Shown here: positions 29,405 to 37,220 of the stretch, piece after piece
Numbering within the stretch: position 1 is the stretch's first letter
Layout of the letters: each line of letters begins with the position of its first letter
Origin: Thermoleophilaceae bacterium
GTDB lineage: Bacteria > Actinomycetota > Thermoleophilia > Solirubrobacterales > Thermoleophilaceae
Length of the DNA: 64,000 nucleotides
Assembly: GCA_030447725.1 (NCBI GenBank)
Contig: JAUJOQ010000001.1
Location: 1-64,000 of the forward strand
Direction of reading: 5' to 3'
Notes under the pieces: generated by a model
What the model was told of the DNA's origin: nothing
Database searches by the model: none
What the model saw: only the letters and a program-made list of their open reading frames with translations
Program-made: the position numbers and the translations under genes

Positions 29405-29546
29405 ACGGCACTTGGCGCCCCGCGTCGGGCCACCGCGGCCCGCCGGCGCCTCCATGAGCGTAGGCTCAGTGGAGCCGCGTTCTTCCTGGTGCTGACGCTC
29501 CCTGCATCTGTGGCCAGCCAACCCTTGGGAGCAAAGAGGATCTGAA

Positions 29547-29744
29547 ATGCCCGAAGTGACAGACGGCCGCGGGCCGAAGCCCGACGGATCGGCCTACGCG
29601 GCTCACCTGGCCCGCATCACCGAACGCAACGCGGCCTCCAAGAAGGCCGGAAAGGCGCGCCGCGCCGAACACGACCTGGCTCAGGCCAAGGGGCGCCTCG
29701 AGACCGAACGCCTCCAGGAAGCCGGGCTGCGCAAGAAGCGCTGA
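29547..29744 (+). CDS. Small highly charged helical protein
   Basis: A 65-residue protein, basic and almost entirely helical: after an extended MPEVTDGRGPKPDG start it has ITERNAASKKAGKARRAEHD and LAQAKGRLETERLQEAGLR. ATG is preceded by AAAGAGGAT at a good distance, and no overlapping gene competes on the other strand. The composition resembles small nucleic-acid-associated proteins. I do not recognise a family. The 140 bases before it hold no other gene. Confidence 0.6.
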   Translation: MPEVTDGRGPKPDGSAYAAHLARITERNAASKKAGKARRAEHDLAQAKGRLETERLQEAGLRKKR

Positions 29745-29833
29745 ACCCGGCGAAGGCCGCCGCCGCGGCGTGCCAGGGCTTGGCCTGCGCGGGGTCACTG
29801 CCCGGGCAGGCTGCACCCCGCGATGATGGGTGA

Positions 29834-29989
29834 ATGCCCCGCCCGCCGGCCAACCCGCCCGAAAAGCTGCCCTGCCGGCGCTGGATCTGCGCGACCCATC
29901 CCTTCGAGCTAGCCGTCTCACACCACCCCGGCTTTGCCGACGAGCCCAGGGCCGCCCCCTACGACCTCGCCGAGGAGGCCGCGCCGTGA
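29834..29989 (+). CDS. 51-residue ORF coupled to the mreB-like gene
   Basis: ATG at 29834 opens a 51-codon frame ending with a TGA that overlaps the GTG start of the MreB-like gene (GTGA). The peptide has a Pro-rich start, then LPCRRWICATHPFELAVSHH with two cysteines four residues apart and three histidines nearby, and an acidic end (PYDLAEEAAP). The Cys/His content would allow metal binding, but this is speculation. GATGAT six bases before the ATG could be a leaderless-type -10. The coupling and the GAGGAGG site inside it support it being translated. Confidence 0.5.
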   Translation: MPRPPANPPEKLPCRRWICATHPFELAVSHHPGFADEPRAAPYDLAEEAAP

Positions 29990-31080
29990 GCGGCCCGCGG
30001 ACGCGCACGCTGTTCTCCGCAGAGCGTCCGGGCGGCGGCATCGTCGAATCGGCCCGGCCGCCCCTGCGGCGCAGGCTGCTGCCGCGGTTCGGCGGTCTCG
30101 ACATCGCCATCGACCTTGGCACCGCCAACACGCTGGTCTTCGTGCGCGGAGAGGGCATCGTGGCCTCCGAGCCGTCCGTGGTGGCGGTGGACACCGACAC
30201 CGGGGACGTCCACGCCGTGGGCGAGGAGGCCCAGCGGATGATCGGGCGCACCCCCGCGCGGATCTCCGCCGTGCGGCCCCTGCGCCACGGCGTGATCGCC
30301 GACTTCGAGGTGACGGAGAAGATGCTGCGCCACTTCATGGGCCGCGTCCACGGCGGCCGCCGCGCGCGTCCGCGGGTGATGATGTGCGCGCCGTCGGGAA
30401 TCACCGGCGTGGAACGGCGCGCCCTGATCGAGGCGTGCGGGGCGGCGGGGGCGCGGTCGGTGCATCTGATCGAGGAATCCCTGGCCGCGGCGATCGGCGC
30501 AGGGCTGGCGATCGACGAGCCACGCGCGAACATGGTCGTCGACGTCGGCGGCGGCACCAGCGAGGTGGCGCTGATCTCGCTCGGCGGGATCGTGGTGTCG
30601 CGCTCGTTGCGGGTAGGGGGCTACGACCTCGATGACACGGTGGCCGCCTGGCTGCGCAGCACCCACGGACTGGCCATCGGGGAGACCACCGCCGAGCGGG
30701 TCAAGCTCGAGGTGGGCAGCGTGGCGCCCGATCTCTCCGACGGTCTGTCGGCGGTGAAGGGGCGAGACCCGGTGTCGGGGCTCCCCCGCCAGGTGAACGC
30801 CACCAGCGAGGAGATCCGCGTCGCGCTCGAGGATCCGGTGACGGAGATCGTCGCGGCCGTGAGGGAGGCGCTGGAGACCACGCCGCCCGAGTTGGCCTCC
30901 GACGTATTCGAGCGGGGGATCCTCGTGGCCGGCGGCGGCAGCCTGCTGCGCGGCTTCCCCGAGCGGATCGAGCACGAGACCAACGTGCCGGTCAACGTGG
31001 CCGCGGATCCCCTCACCTGCGTGGCGCTCGGCGCGGGCCGCGCACTCGACGAGATGGAGACGCTCGAGCGCCATCGCTAG
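29986..31080 (+). CDS. MreB/Mbl-like bacterial actin
   Basis: A rod-shape actin that polymerises under the membrane and directs wall synthesis. The 364-residue protein starts at GTG after GAGGAGG; the longer frame to 29830 has an implausible Arg/Pro leader. A 40-residue basic N-terminal extension precedes IDLGTANTLVFVRGEG (phosphate 1). VVDVGGGTSEVALISLGG is phosphate 2 and ILVAGGGSLLRGFPERI is the adenosine motif. No mreC, mreD or penicillin-binding gene is nearby, unlike the standard operon, so this may be a second paralogue. It is coupled to the 51-residue ORF. Confidence 0.9.
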   Translation: MSGPRTRTLFSAERPGGGIVESARPPLRRRLLPRFGGLDIAIDLGTANTLVFVRGEGIVASEPSVVAVDTDTGDVHAVGEEAQRMIGRTPARISAVRPLRHGVIADFEVTEKMLRHFMGRVHGGRRARPRVMMCAPSGITGVERRALIEACGAAGARSVHLIEESLAAAIGAGLAIDEPRANMVVDVGGGTSEVALISLGGIVVSRSLRVGGYDLDDTVAAWLRSTHGLAIGETTAERVKLEVGSVAPDLSDGLSAVKGRDPVSGLPRQVNATSEEIRVALEDPVTEIVAAVREALETTPPELASDVFERGILVAGGGSLLRGFPERIEHETNVPVNVAADPLTCVALGAGRALDEMETLERHR

Positions 31081-31120
31081 GCGGGATCGCTACTTCTTCG
31101 GCGGGGTCGCTACTTCTTCG
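31081..31120 (+). repeat. 20-bp tandem repeat after the mreB-like gene
   Basis: Two 20-base units (31081-31100 and 31101-31120) differ at one base, share TCGCTACTTCTTCG and are followed by a partial third (GCGGG). They begin directly after the TAG stop. Confidence 0.85.
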
Positions 31121-31175
31121 GCGGGCCCGCAAACGGACCTCCTTAGACTGCCGCGTCCACGACCGGAGGGCGCGA

Positions 31176-32207
31176 GTGAAGGCGACGGTGATGTACGCGG
31201 CGGGGGACGTGCGGGTCGAGGAGGTGGCCGACGCGCGGCTGTCCGACCCCACCGATGCGCTCGTGCGCATCACCCACTCCTGCATCTGCGGCAGCGACCT
31301 GTGGCCCTACAGGTCGATGGGCGCGACCGAGGACGGTCGGCGCATGGGGCACGAGTTCGTCGGTGTGATCGAGGATGTGGGCGCCGACGTGACCACCGTC
31401 GCCGCGGGCGACTTGGTGATAGCGCCCTTCATGTGGTCGGATGGCAGCTGTGACTTCTGCCGCGAGGGCCTCCACACGTCCTGCCGCCACGGCGGATTCT
31501 GGGGCAACGAGGACAACGGCGCCCAGGCCGAGGCCGTTCGCGTGCCGTGGGCAGACGGGACCCTCGTGCGGGTGGGCGCCGAGCCCGACGACGCCCTGCT
31601 GGCCTCCCTGCTCACGCTCTCGGACGTGTTCGCCACCGGACACCACGCGGCGGTGAGCGCCGAGGTGACCCCCGGCACGACCGTGGCCGTGGTCGGCGAC
31701 GGGGCGGTCGGCCTATGTGGCGTGCTGGCCGCCAAGCGGCTGGGCGCGGACCGGATCATCATCCTCGGCCGCCACGAGGATCGCACCGCCATCGCGCGCG
31801 AGTTCGGCGCCACCGACGTGGTGGCGCAGCGCGGGCGGGAGGCGGTGCACCGGGTGCGCGACCTGACCGGTGGCGACGGCGCGCCGTCGGTGCTCGAGTG
31901 CGTCGGCACGTCCGATTCCTTCGCCACCGCGGCGACGATCGCGCGCCCGGGCGGCACGGTCGGCCGCGTGGGAGTGCCACAGGACGCCAAGCTGCCCCAC
32001 GCGGACGCGACGTTCATGCGCAACATCTCCGTGCGCGGAGGCGTGGCTCCCGTCCGCGCCTACATCCCGCAGCTGCTGCCGGAGGTGCTCGAGGGACGCG
32101 TGCAGCCAGGACGCGTGTTCGACAGCACGATCGGGCTCGACGAGGTGGCCGAGGGCTACCGGGCGATGAATGACCGCGAGACGATCAAGCCTCTGGTCAG
32201 GCCCTGA
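31176..32207 (+). CDS. Zinc-dependent alcohol dehydrogenase-like protein
   Basis: A 343-residue medium-chain dehydrogenase/reductase. Catalytic zinc ligands appear as C38 in CICGSD and H59-E60 in GHEF. The structural zinc loop DGSCDFCREGLHTSC has Asp where the first of four cysteines usually stands, a variation seen in this actinobacterial subgroup. The cofactor fold shows VAVVGDGAVGLCGVLAAKRLGA, and GGTVGRVGVPQ follows. GTG start is preceded by GGAGGG, and TAGACT at 31144-31149 is a likely -10. Substrate unknown. Confidence 0.9.
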   Translation: MKATVMYAAGDVRVEEVADARLSDPTDALVRITHSCICGSDLWPYRSMGATEDGRRMGHEFVGVIEDVGADVTTVAAGDLVIAPFMWSDGSCDFCREGLHTSCRHGGFWGNEDNGAQAEAVRVPWADGTLVRVGAEPDDALLASLLTLSDVFATGHHAAVSAEVTPGTTVAVVGDGAVGLCGVLAAKRLGADRIIILGRHEDRTAIAREFGATDVVAQRGREAVHRVRDLTGGDGAPSVLECVGTSDSFATAATIARPGGTVGRVGVPQDAKLPHADATFMRNISVRGGVAPVRAYIPQLLPEVLEGRVQPGRVFDSTIGLDEVAEGYRAMNDRETIKPLVRP

Positions 32208-32285
32208 AGGACTGGACCGGGCAGGAAGCGTGACCCGTCTCGCTGCACAAGCGGTGGGCGCCCTCGGGCCCGGGAAGGATGCGCG

Positions 32286-33164
32286 GTGGCCGAGGAGCTG
32301 AAGATCGGCAGGCGCGCGGTGGCCATCAGCCACCCGGACAAGGTGCTGTTTCGGCGCGCGAGGCTGACCAAGCTCGACCTGGCCCGCCACTACGAGCGGG
32401 TGGCTGCGGTGATGCTGCCGTATGTCTCCGGACATCCCCTGGCCCTGCAGGGCTTCCCCGGCGGCATCGAGGCACCGGGGTTCTTCATGAAGGCCGTACC
32501 GCCTCACTTTCCCGACTGGATCGCGCGTGCGACGCTGGCCAAGCGGGGTGGGACGGTGACCCACGCGCTCGCCGAGAACGCCGCAACGCTGGTCTACCTG
32601 GCCGGCCAGAACGTGATCACGCCCCACCTGTGGCTCTCGCGCGCCGACCGCCCGCGCGACCCCGACCGCCTGATCCTCGACTTCGACCCCTCCGGAGGTG
32701 GCTTCGCCGACGTGCGGACGGCAGCTCGCGAGGCCGGCGCGCGTCTGAGGGACGCCGGGCTGGCCACCTACGCCATGATCACGGGCTCACGCGGGATCCA
32801 CGTGGTGTGCCCGTTGCGCCGCGGGCCGAGCTTCAAGAGGGTGCACACCTTCGCGCGCCGGATCGCCGAGGAGATGGTGCGCGAGGACCCCCGACGGCTC
32901 ACGCTCGAGTGGAAGAAGACAGACCGCGGCCGCAAGATCTACGTGGACGTGAACCGCAACAACTACGCCCAGCACGCGGTGGCGCCCTACGGTGTACGGC
33001 CCGAGGACCGCGCCCCGGTGGCCACGCCGGTGCACTGGGACGAGCTGTCGGACAGCCGACTCAAACCCGATCGCTGGACCGTGAAGACGATCGGCGCCCG
33101 TATCGAAGCCGAAGGCGACCCGTGGAAGGGCATGGCGAGAAGAGCACGGAGGCTGCCGGCGTGA
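32286..33164 (+). CDS. LigD-type polymerase domain protein (NHEJ primase-polymerase)
   Basis: A 292-residue stand-alone archaeo-eukaryotic primase-type polymerase, equivalent to the polymerase domain of LigD in bacterial end joining. Hallmarks are SHPDKVLFRRARLTKLDLA, LILDFDPSGGGF with the metal-binding Asp pair, ITGSRGIHVVCPLRRGPSF with the catalytic His region, and VDVNRNNYAQHAVAPYGVR near the end. No ligase or Ku gene lies in the window, so partners must be elsewhere or absent. GTG start with GGAAGGA upstream. It may fill gaps or insert ribonucleotides at broken ends. Confidence 0.9.
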   Translation: MAEELKIGRRAVAISHPDKVLFRRARLTKLDLARHYERVAAVMLPYVSGHPLALQGFPGGIEAPGFFMKAVPPHFPDWIARATLAKRGGTVTHALAENAATLVYLAGQNVITPHLWLSRADRPRDPDRLILDFDPSGGGFADVRTAAREAGARLRDAGLATYAMITGSRGIHVVCPLRRGPSFKRVHTFARRIAEEMVREDPRRLTLEWKKTDRGRKIYVDVNRNNYAQHAVAPYGVRPEDRAPVATPVHWDELSDSRLKPDRWTVKTIGARIEAEGDPWKGMARRARRLPA

Positions 33165-33207
33165 GGGCGGGCGCCGACCCCAACCCGACAACGAGGGGCT
33201 CTCGATC

Positions 33208-34740
33208 ATGAGCACCGCAGCTGACACGCCCGCTCGAGCCGACACGGGCGAGGCCCTCCCCTCCGAGGTGGACATCGCTGTGCTCGGCGCGGGCTTCTCG
33301 GGCCTCGGCGCCGCGATCAAGCTCAAGCAGGAGGGCTACGGGGACTTCGTCGTGCTCGAGCGCGGCGACGACGTGGGCGGCACCTGGCACTGGAACGACT
33401 ACCCGGGCTGCGGGTGTGACGTGCCCTCGCACCTCTACTCCTTCTCCTTCGCGCCCAACCCCGACTGGACACGCACCTATTCCCGTCAACCGGAGATCCG
33501 CGACTACCTGCACCGCTGCGCCGACAGATTCGGCGTGCGGCCGTACGTGAGGACCGAGACCACGGTCGAGTCCGCTTCCTGGGACGGGGATGCCCGCCGC
33601 TGGGACGTGCACACCAGCCGCGGAAGGCTGCGCGCCCGCGTGCTGATCGCCGGCATGGGTCCGCTGTCGGAGCCGAAGACGCCGGACATCGCCGGGCTCG
33701 ACACCTTCGAGGGACACACGATGCACTCCGCCCGCTGGGACCACGACTACGACATGAAGGGCAAGCGGGTGGCCTCTATCGGCACCGGCGCCTCGGCCAT
33801 CCAGTACGTGCCCTCGATCCAGCCCGACGTCGAGCGCCTGCACGTGTTCCAGCGCACCCCGCCGTGGATCATGCCCCACACCGACCGCCCCACCACGGCC
33901 CTCGAGCGCCGGCTCTACCGGCGCTTTCCGGCGATGCAGCGGCTGGTGCGCGGCGCCGTCTACAGCGGCCGCGAGATCAACGTGCTCGGCTTCGTGAAGA
34001 AACCGCGGCTGATGGCGATCGTCGAGCGCATCGCCCGCGCGCACATGGCCAGGCAGGTGCCCGACCATGAACTGCGCGAGAAGGTCACTCCGGACTACAC
34101 GATCGGCTGCAAGCGGATCCTGCCGTCCAACCGCTGGTATCCCGCCCTGTCTCAGCCCAACGTCGAGTTGATCGACGGAGGCGTCGTCGAGGTCCGGCCG
34201 AGCTCGGTGGTGGGCAGCGACGGGGTCGAGCGCGAGGTTGACGCGATCATCTTCGGCACCGGCTTCTCAGTCACGGACATGCCCCTGGGCAAGCTGGTGA
34301 CCGGCCGCGGCGGACGCACCCTCGACGAGCGGTGGCGGGGCAGCCCCAGGGCCTACCTGGGCACTGCCATCGCCGGCTTTCCCAACTTGTTCATGCTGCT
34401 CGGACCCAACACCGGGCTGGGCCACAGCTCGATGATCTACATGATCGAGTCCCAGCTGGCGCACGTGATGGACGCCCTCGGTGTGATGCGCGACCGCGGC
34501 GCGGAGACGGTCGAGGTGCGCGAGGAGGTGGCCGCCCGCTTCAACCAGGCCGTCGATCGCCAGCTCGAGGGCACGGTGTGGAACACCGGCTGCGCCAGCT
34601 GGTACCTCGACGACACCGGCCGCAACGCCACCCTCTGGCCCGACTGGACATTCCGCTTTCGCCGGCGCACCGCCCGCTTCGAGACCAGCGAGTACGACCT
34701 GACCGCCGAACCGGCGCAGCGCGAAGCGGTACCGGCGTGA
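33208..34740 (+). CDS. Flavin-containing monooxygenase (Baeyer-Villiger type)
   Basis: A 510-residue FAD/NADPH enzyme. The FAD-binding GAGFSGLGAAIKL lies near residue 30, followed by VVLERGDDVGGTWHWNDYPGC, typical of Baeyer-Villiger monooxygenases. The family fingerprint FEGHTMHSARWDHD (FxGxxxHxxxW) precedes the second Rossmann motif SIGTGASAIQ. FGTGFS and LGPNTGLGHSS close the fold. Such enzymes insert oxygen next to ketones, and substrate range is not predictable. It follows the LigD-like gene by 43 bases with GAGGGG as ribosome site. Confidence 0.93.
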   Translation: MSTAADTPARADTGEALPSEVDIAVLGAGFSGLGAAIKLKQEGYGDFVVLERGDDVGGTWHWNDYPGCGCDVPSHLYSFSFAPNPDWTRTYSRQPEIRDYLHRCADRFGVRPYVRTETTVESASWDGDARRWDVHTSRGRLRARVLIAGMGPLSEPKTPDIAGLDTFEGHTMHSARWDHDYDMKGKRVASIGTGASAIQYVPSIQPDVERLHVFQRTPPWIMPHTDRPTTALERRLYRRFPAMQRLVRGAVYSGREINVLGFVKKPRLMAIVERIARAHMARQVPDHELREKVTPDYTIGCKRILPSNRWYPALSQPNVELIDGGVVEVRPSSVVGSDGVEREVDAIIFGTGFSVTDMPLGKLVTGRGGRTLDERWRGSPRAYLGTAIAGFPNLFMLLGPNTGLGHSSMIYMIESQLAHVMDALGVMRDRGAETVEVREEVAARFNQAVDRQLEGTVWNTGCASWYLDDTGRNATLWPDWTFRFRRRTARFETSEYDLTAEPAQREAVPA

Positions 34741-34746
34741 CCAGGC

Positions 34747-34763
34747 GCGCGCCTATGGCGCGC
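34747..34763. terminator. Hairpin after the monooxygenase gene
   Basis: GCGCGCC, loop TAT, GGCGCGC starts seven bases after the stop codon. A strong 7-bp stem without T-tract; it also borders the SDR remnant. Confidence 0.4.
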
Positions 34764-34885
34764 TAGGGCGCTGCTCGCGCAGGCGGTCCTCGCGGCGCGC
34801 CACCCAGCCGGGCACCCGGCTCACGTGCGAGCCGGCGGGCGGTGGCCTCGCCGATCCCGCTGGACGCGCCCGTGATCACGGCCAC
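34763..34885 (-). pseudogene. Remnant of a short-chain dehydrogenase (SDR) gene
   Basis: On the minus strand from GTG at 34885, VAVITGASSGIGEATARRLA is the cofactor-binding N-terminus of a classical SDR. After RLAREPGARL the frame becomes unlike SDRs; shifting frame restores VARREDRLREQR, the normal continuation, so a small deletion has broken it. Only about 40 codons remain of roughly 250. The 260-base gap between the monooxygenase and greA holds only this fragment and the hairpin. Confidence 0.7.
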
Positions 34886-35002
34886 GGGTGGGCGGAAAGT
34901 GGTAGTCGCAGAGCCGGGCACAGGCGCGCATGATGACCGCCCGCCCGGCCGCGACAGCTCGCGGTCGCGCGGTGCCCGCCGCCTATCCGCCATGCTCTGC
35001 GC

Positions 35003-35473
35003 ATGCCAGACACGACCAAGATGACCGCGCAGGCCTACCAGCAGCTGCAGGCCGACATCGAAGCGCTCGAGGGCGAGAAGCGGCGCGAGCTGGCCGAGCG
35101 CATCGGCATCGCGCGCGAATGGGGGGACCTGAAAGAGAACGCCGAGTACCACGCGGCCAAGGAGGACGCCGCGATGCTGGAGGCCAAGATCGCCCGGATG
35201 CGCGACCAGCTGCGCACCGCCGAGATCCTCGAGGCCGCCGACGGGCAGATCGCCGGGATGGGCTCGACCGTGACCTACACCGACGAGGAGACCGGCAGGG
35301 AAGTCACCTACAAGCTCGTTCCCGCCCGCGAGGCCAGCCCGAGCGACGGCCTGCTCTCCATCGACTCGCCGGTCGGCCGCGCGCTCGCCGGCTCGAAGGC
35401 AGGCGCCGAGTGCGCTCTCGAAACGCCCTCCGGCCGGCGTAGGATGACCGTGAAGTCCATCGAGCAGTCTTGA
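35003..35473 (+). CDS. greA: Transcription elongation factor GreA
   Basis: GreA rescues backtracked RNA polymerase by stimulating transcript cleavage. The 156-residue length is standard. The N-terminal coiled coil (about 8-78) bears the tip GDLKENAEYHAAKE with the conserved acidic residues that reach into the polymerase active site. The C-terminal FKBP-like domain runs from TVTYTDEETGREVTYKLV to TPSGRRRMTVKSI with SPVGRALAGSKAG. Followed immediately by a two-unit palindromic repeat that may end its transcript. Confidence 0.94.
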   Translation: MPDTTKMTAQAYQQLQADIEALEGEKRRELAERIGIAREWGDLKENAEYHAAKEDAAMLEAKIARMRDQLRTAEILEAADGQIAGMGSTVTYTDEETGREVTYKLVPAREASPSDGLLSIDSPVGRALAGSKAGAECALETPSGRRRMTVKSIEQS

Positions 35474-35579
35474 GAGGGATGGGTGCGGTGCTCGCGCGAT
35501 CGGCGATCGCGCTGCGCTCCTCCCCGAGAGGGACGGGTACGGTGCTCGCGCGATCGGCGATCGCGCTGCGCTCCTCCCC
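35472..35579 (+). repeat. 54-bp tandem repeat with internal palindrome (REP-like)
   Basis: Two units (35472-35525 and 35526-35579) differ at two positions. Each contains GCGCGATC-GGC-GATCGCGC, a perfect 8-bp stem with a three-base loop. The array lies exactly between the greA stop and the flavin reductase start. It resembles repetitive extragenic palindromes, and two hairpins in a row may terminate or stabilise RNA. Confidence 0.85.
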
Positions 35580-35582
35580 TAG

Positions 35583-36086
35583 ATGCCCGTGAGCGCCGGC
35601 GACGGGGATCCGGTCGTCCACCAGCTGGTCGCTCAGCTCGACTACCCGATGTTCATCGTCACTGTGGCCGCCGGCGACCAGAGGGCCGGCTGCCTCGTGG
35701 GCTTCACCACCCAGTGCAGCATCGATCCGCCCCGCTTCCTGGTCTGCATCTCTGACAAGAACCACACCGTCCGCGTCGCTTGCGAGGCGGAAGTGATGGT
35801 GGTCCACCTGGTGCCAGCCGGCGCCCCGGGCCTGGCGGACCTGTTCGGAGGCGAGACCGGTGACCACCTGGACAAGTTCGAACGCTGCGAGTGGCGCCCC
35901 GGCCCCGGGGGCGCGCCCGTGCTGGACGGGTGTCGCAACTGGTTCGCGGGCCGGATCCTCGAGCGAATTCGGACCGGCGACCACTGCGCGATGCTGATCG
36001 ATCCCTTTCAGGCCGGCAGCGATCAGGGGGAGGAGGCTTTCACCTTCCACCGGGCGCGGCGGATAGACCCGGGACATGAGGCGTGA
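35583..36086 (+). CDS. Flavin reductase-like FMN-binding protein
   Basis: A 167-residue flavin_reduct-domain protein. FIVTVAAGDQRAGCLVGFTTQCSIDPPRFLVCISDKNHT is the FMN-binding split-barrel core, and VVHLVPAGAPGLADLFGGETGDHLDKFE and DHCAMLIDPFQAG follow. Family members reduce FMN for a partner monooxygenase or bind haem or flavin directly. A two-component partner is not adjacent; the Baeyer-Villiger type enzyme upstream carries its own reductase function. The ATG stands three bases after the repeat array, with no clear ribosome site. Confidence 0.85.
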   Translation: MPVSAGDGDPVVHQLVAQLDYPMFIVTVAAGDQRAGCLVGFTTQCSIDPPRFLVCISDKNHTVRVACEAEVMVVHLVPAGAPGLADLFGGETGDHLDKFERCEWRPGPGGAPVLDGCRNWFAGRILERIRTGDHCAMLIDPFQAGSDQGEEAFTFHRARRIDPGHEA

Positions 36087-36114
36087 GGCCGAGACGCGCA
36101 GTCCAGGGCGACCG

Positions 36115-37191
36115 TCAGCTCGAGGACGGCGCAAAGGCCGGGTCGCGCTCGTGCTCGGCGAAGAAGCGCACGAGCGGCTCAGCGTAGTCGGCGAACCTCG
36201 GCGGGGTGAGCCTCTTCGCGGCCAGCAGGTCGACGGCGCGGCGCATGTCGAAGACCACCGGGTGGTTGAGGTAGGCGATCGACTCCCGGGGCGTGCCGCC
36301 GAAGCGCGCCCGCACCGGCGGCAGCCTGAGCGCCGCGGCGGCCAGCGCCGGCGGGATCCGCCCCTTGGGCGCCCGTGCCCCGTAGTGCTCGGCCAGCAGC
36401 TTGAGCAGCTCGCCGGCGCTCAGCGGCTCGGGGTCGACCAGATGCAGGGTCTCGCCCTCGGTCTCCGGCAGGCTCGCCGCCGTGGCGATCGCCTCGACCA
36501 CGTAGTCCACCGGCACCACGTTGAAGGCCGAATCGGAGCGGCCGAACTGCATCAGCGGCTGGCCGGTTCGCTCCGCGAGCGAGATGGTCTTGAGCAGGTA
36601 GTAGGGCCCGTCGAACTTCTGGGTCTCGCCGGTCTTCGAATCGCCGACCACGATCGCCGGCCGGAGGATCGTGGTCGGCACCCGGTCGAGGTAGCGGCGC
36701 ACCCACACCTCGGCCTGGAACTTGGTCGACTCGTAATGGTTCTTGAACCCCTGGCCCATCACCAGCTCGTGCTCGTAGACCACGCCGCGCCGCAACCCGC
36801 CGACGTAGGCGGTGCTGACGTAGGCCAGGCGCTCGAGCTTCTCCGCGCGGGCGCAGAGCTCGAGCACGTTGCCGGTCCCGTCCACGTTGACGCGCTGGGC
36901 CAGCTCGATCGGCACCGCGAGGTCGTAGATGGCGGCCAGGTGGTAGACCCGGCGCACCTCGGCGACGATGCGCTCGCGGTCTTCGTCGGACATGCCGAGA
37001 CGACGGTCGGCGATGTCTCCCTGCACTACCTCGATGCGCTCGCCGCCGATCTCGGCTGCGGCCTTGCGGGCCGGCTCGAGCATCCGCTCCTCGACCAGGG
37101 CGACGATCGTGAGGTCGTCCTCCTCGAGCAGGCGCCTGACCAGGAGGCGCCCGATGAAGCCGGGAAAGCCGGTGACGAGGTCGAGAGGCAC
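36115..37191 (-). CDS. NAD(P)-dependent reductase of the SDR/NAD_binding_4 type
   Basis: A 358-residue extended SDR. VTGFPGFIGRLLVRRLLEE is the nucleotide fold, ALVEERMLEPARKAAAEI and VVQGDIADRRLGMSDED resemble the acyl-CoA reductase (male-sterility) group, and the active site is VSTAYVGG with YESTKFQAE (YxxxK). VPVDYVVEAIATAA binds substrate in related enzymes. The C-terminal 60 residues are variable. It may reduce a fatty acyl or sugar substrate. GTG start with a leaderless-type promoter (TAGGCT-N6). Confidence 0.85.
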   Translation of the reverse strand: MPLDLVTGFPGFIGRLLVRRLLEEDDLTIVALVEERMLEPARKAAAEIGGERIEVVQGDIADRRLGMSDEDRERIVAEVRRVYHLAAIYDLAVPIELAQRVNVDGTGNVLELCARAEKLERLAYVSTAYVGGLRRGVVYEHELVMGQGFKNHYESTKFQAEVWVRRYLDRVPTTILRPAIVVGDSKTGETQKFDGPYYLLKTISLAERTGQPLMQFGRSDSAFNVVPVDYVVEAIATAASLPETEGETLHLVDPEPLSAGELLKLLAEHYGARAPKGRIPPALAAAALRLPPVRARFGGTPRESIAYLNHPVVFDMRRAVDLLAAKRLTPPRFADYAEPLVRFFAEHERDPAFAPSSS

Positions 37192-37197
37192 GGTGCA

Positions 37198-37203
37198 AGC
37201 CTA
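37198..37203 (-). promoter_or_regulatory. Candidate -10 (TAGGCT) for a leaderless transcript
   Basis: On the minus strand TAGGCT, six bases, then GTG at 37191. No Shine-Dalgarno is present. Confidence 0.5.
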
Positions 37204-37220
37204 TGGGAGGCGAGGCGGTC

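Noticed and set aside
35304..36134. Minus-strand frame through the 54-bp repeats encoding repeated peptides
   Set aside because: Antisense to greA and flavin reductase; the peptide repeat simply mirrors the DNA repeat.
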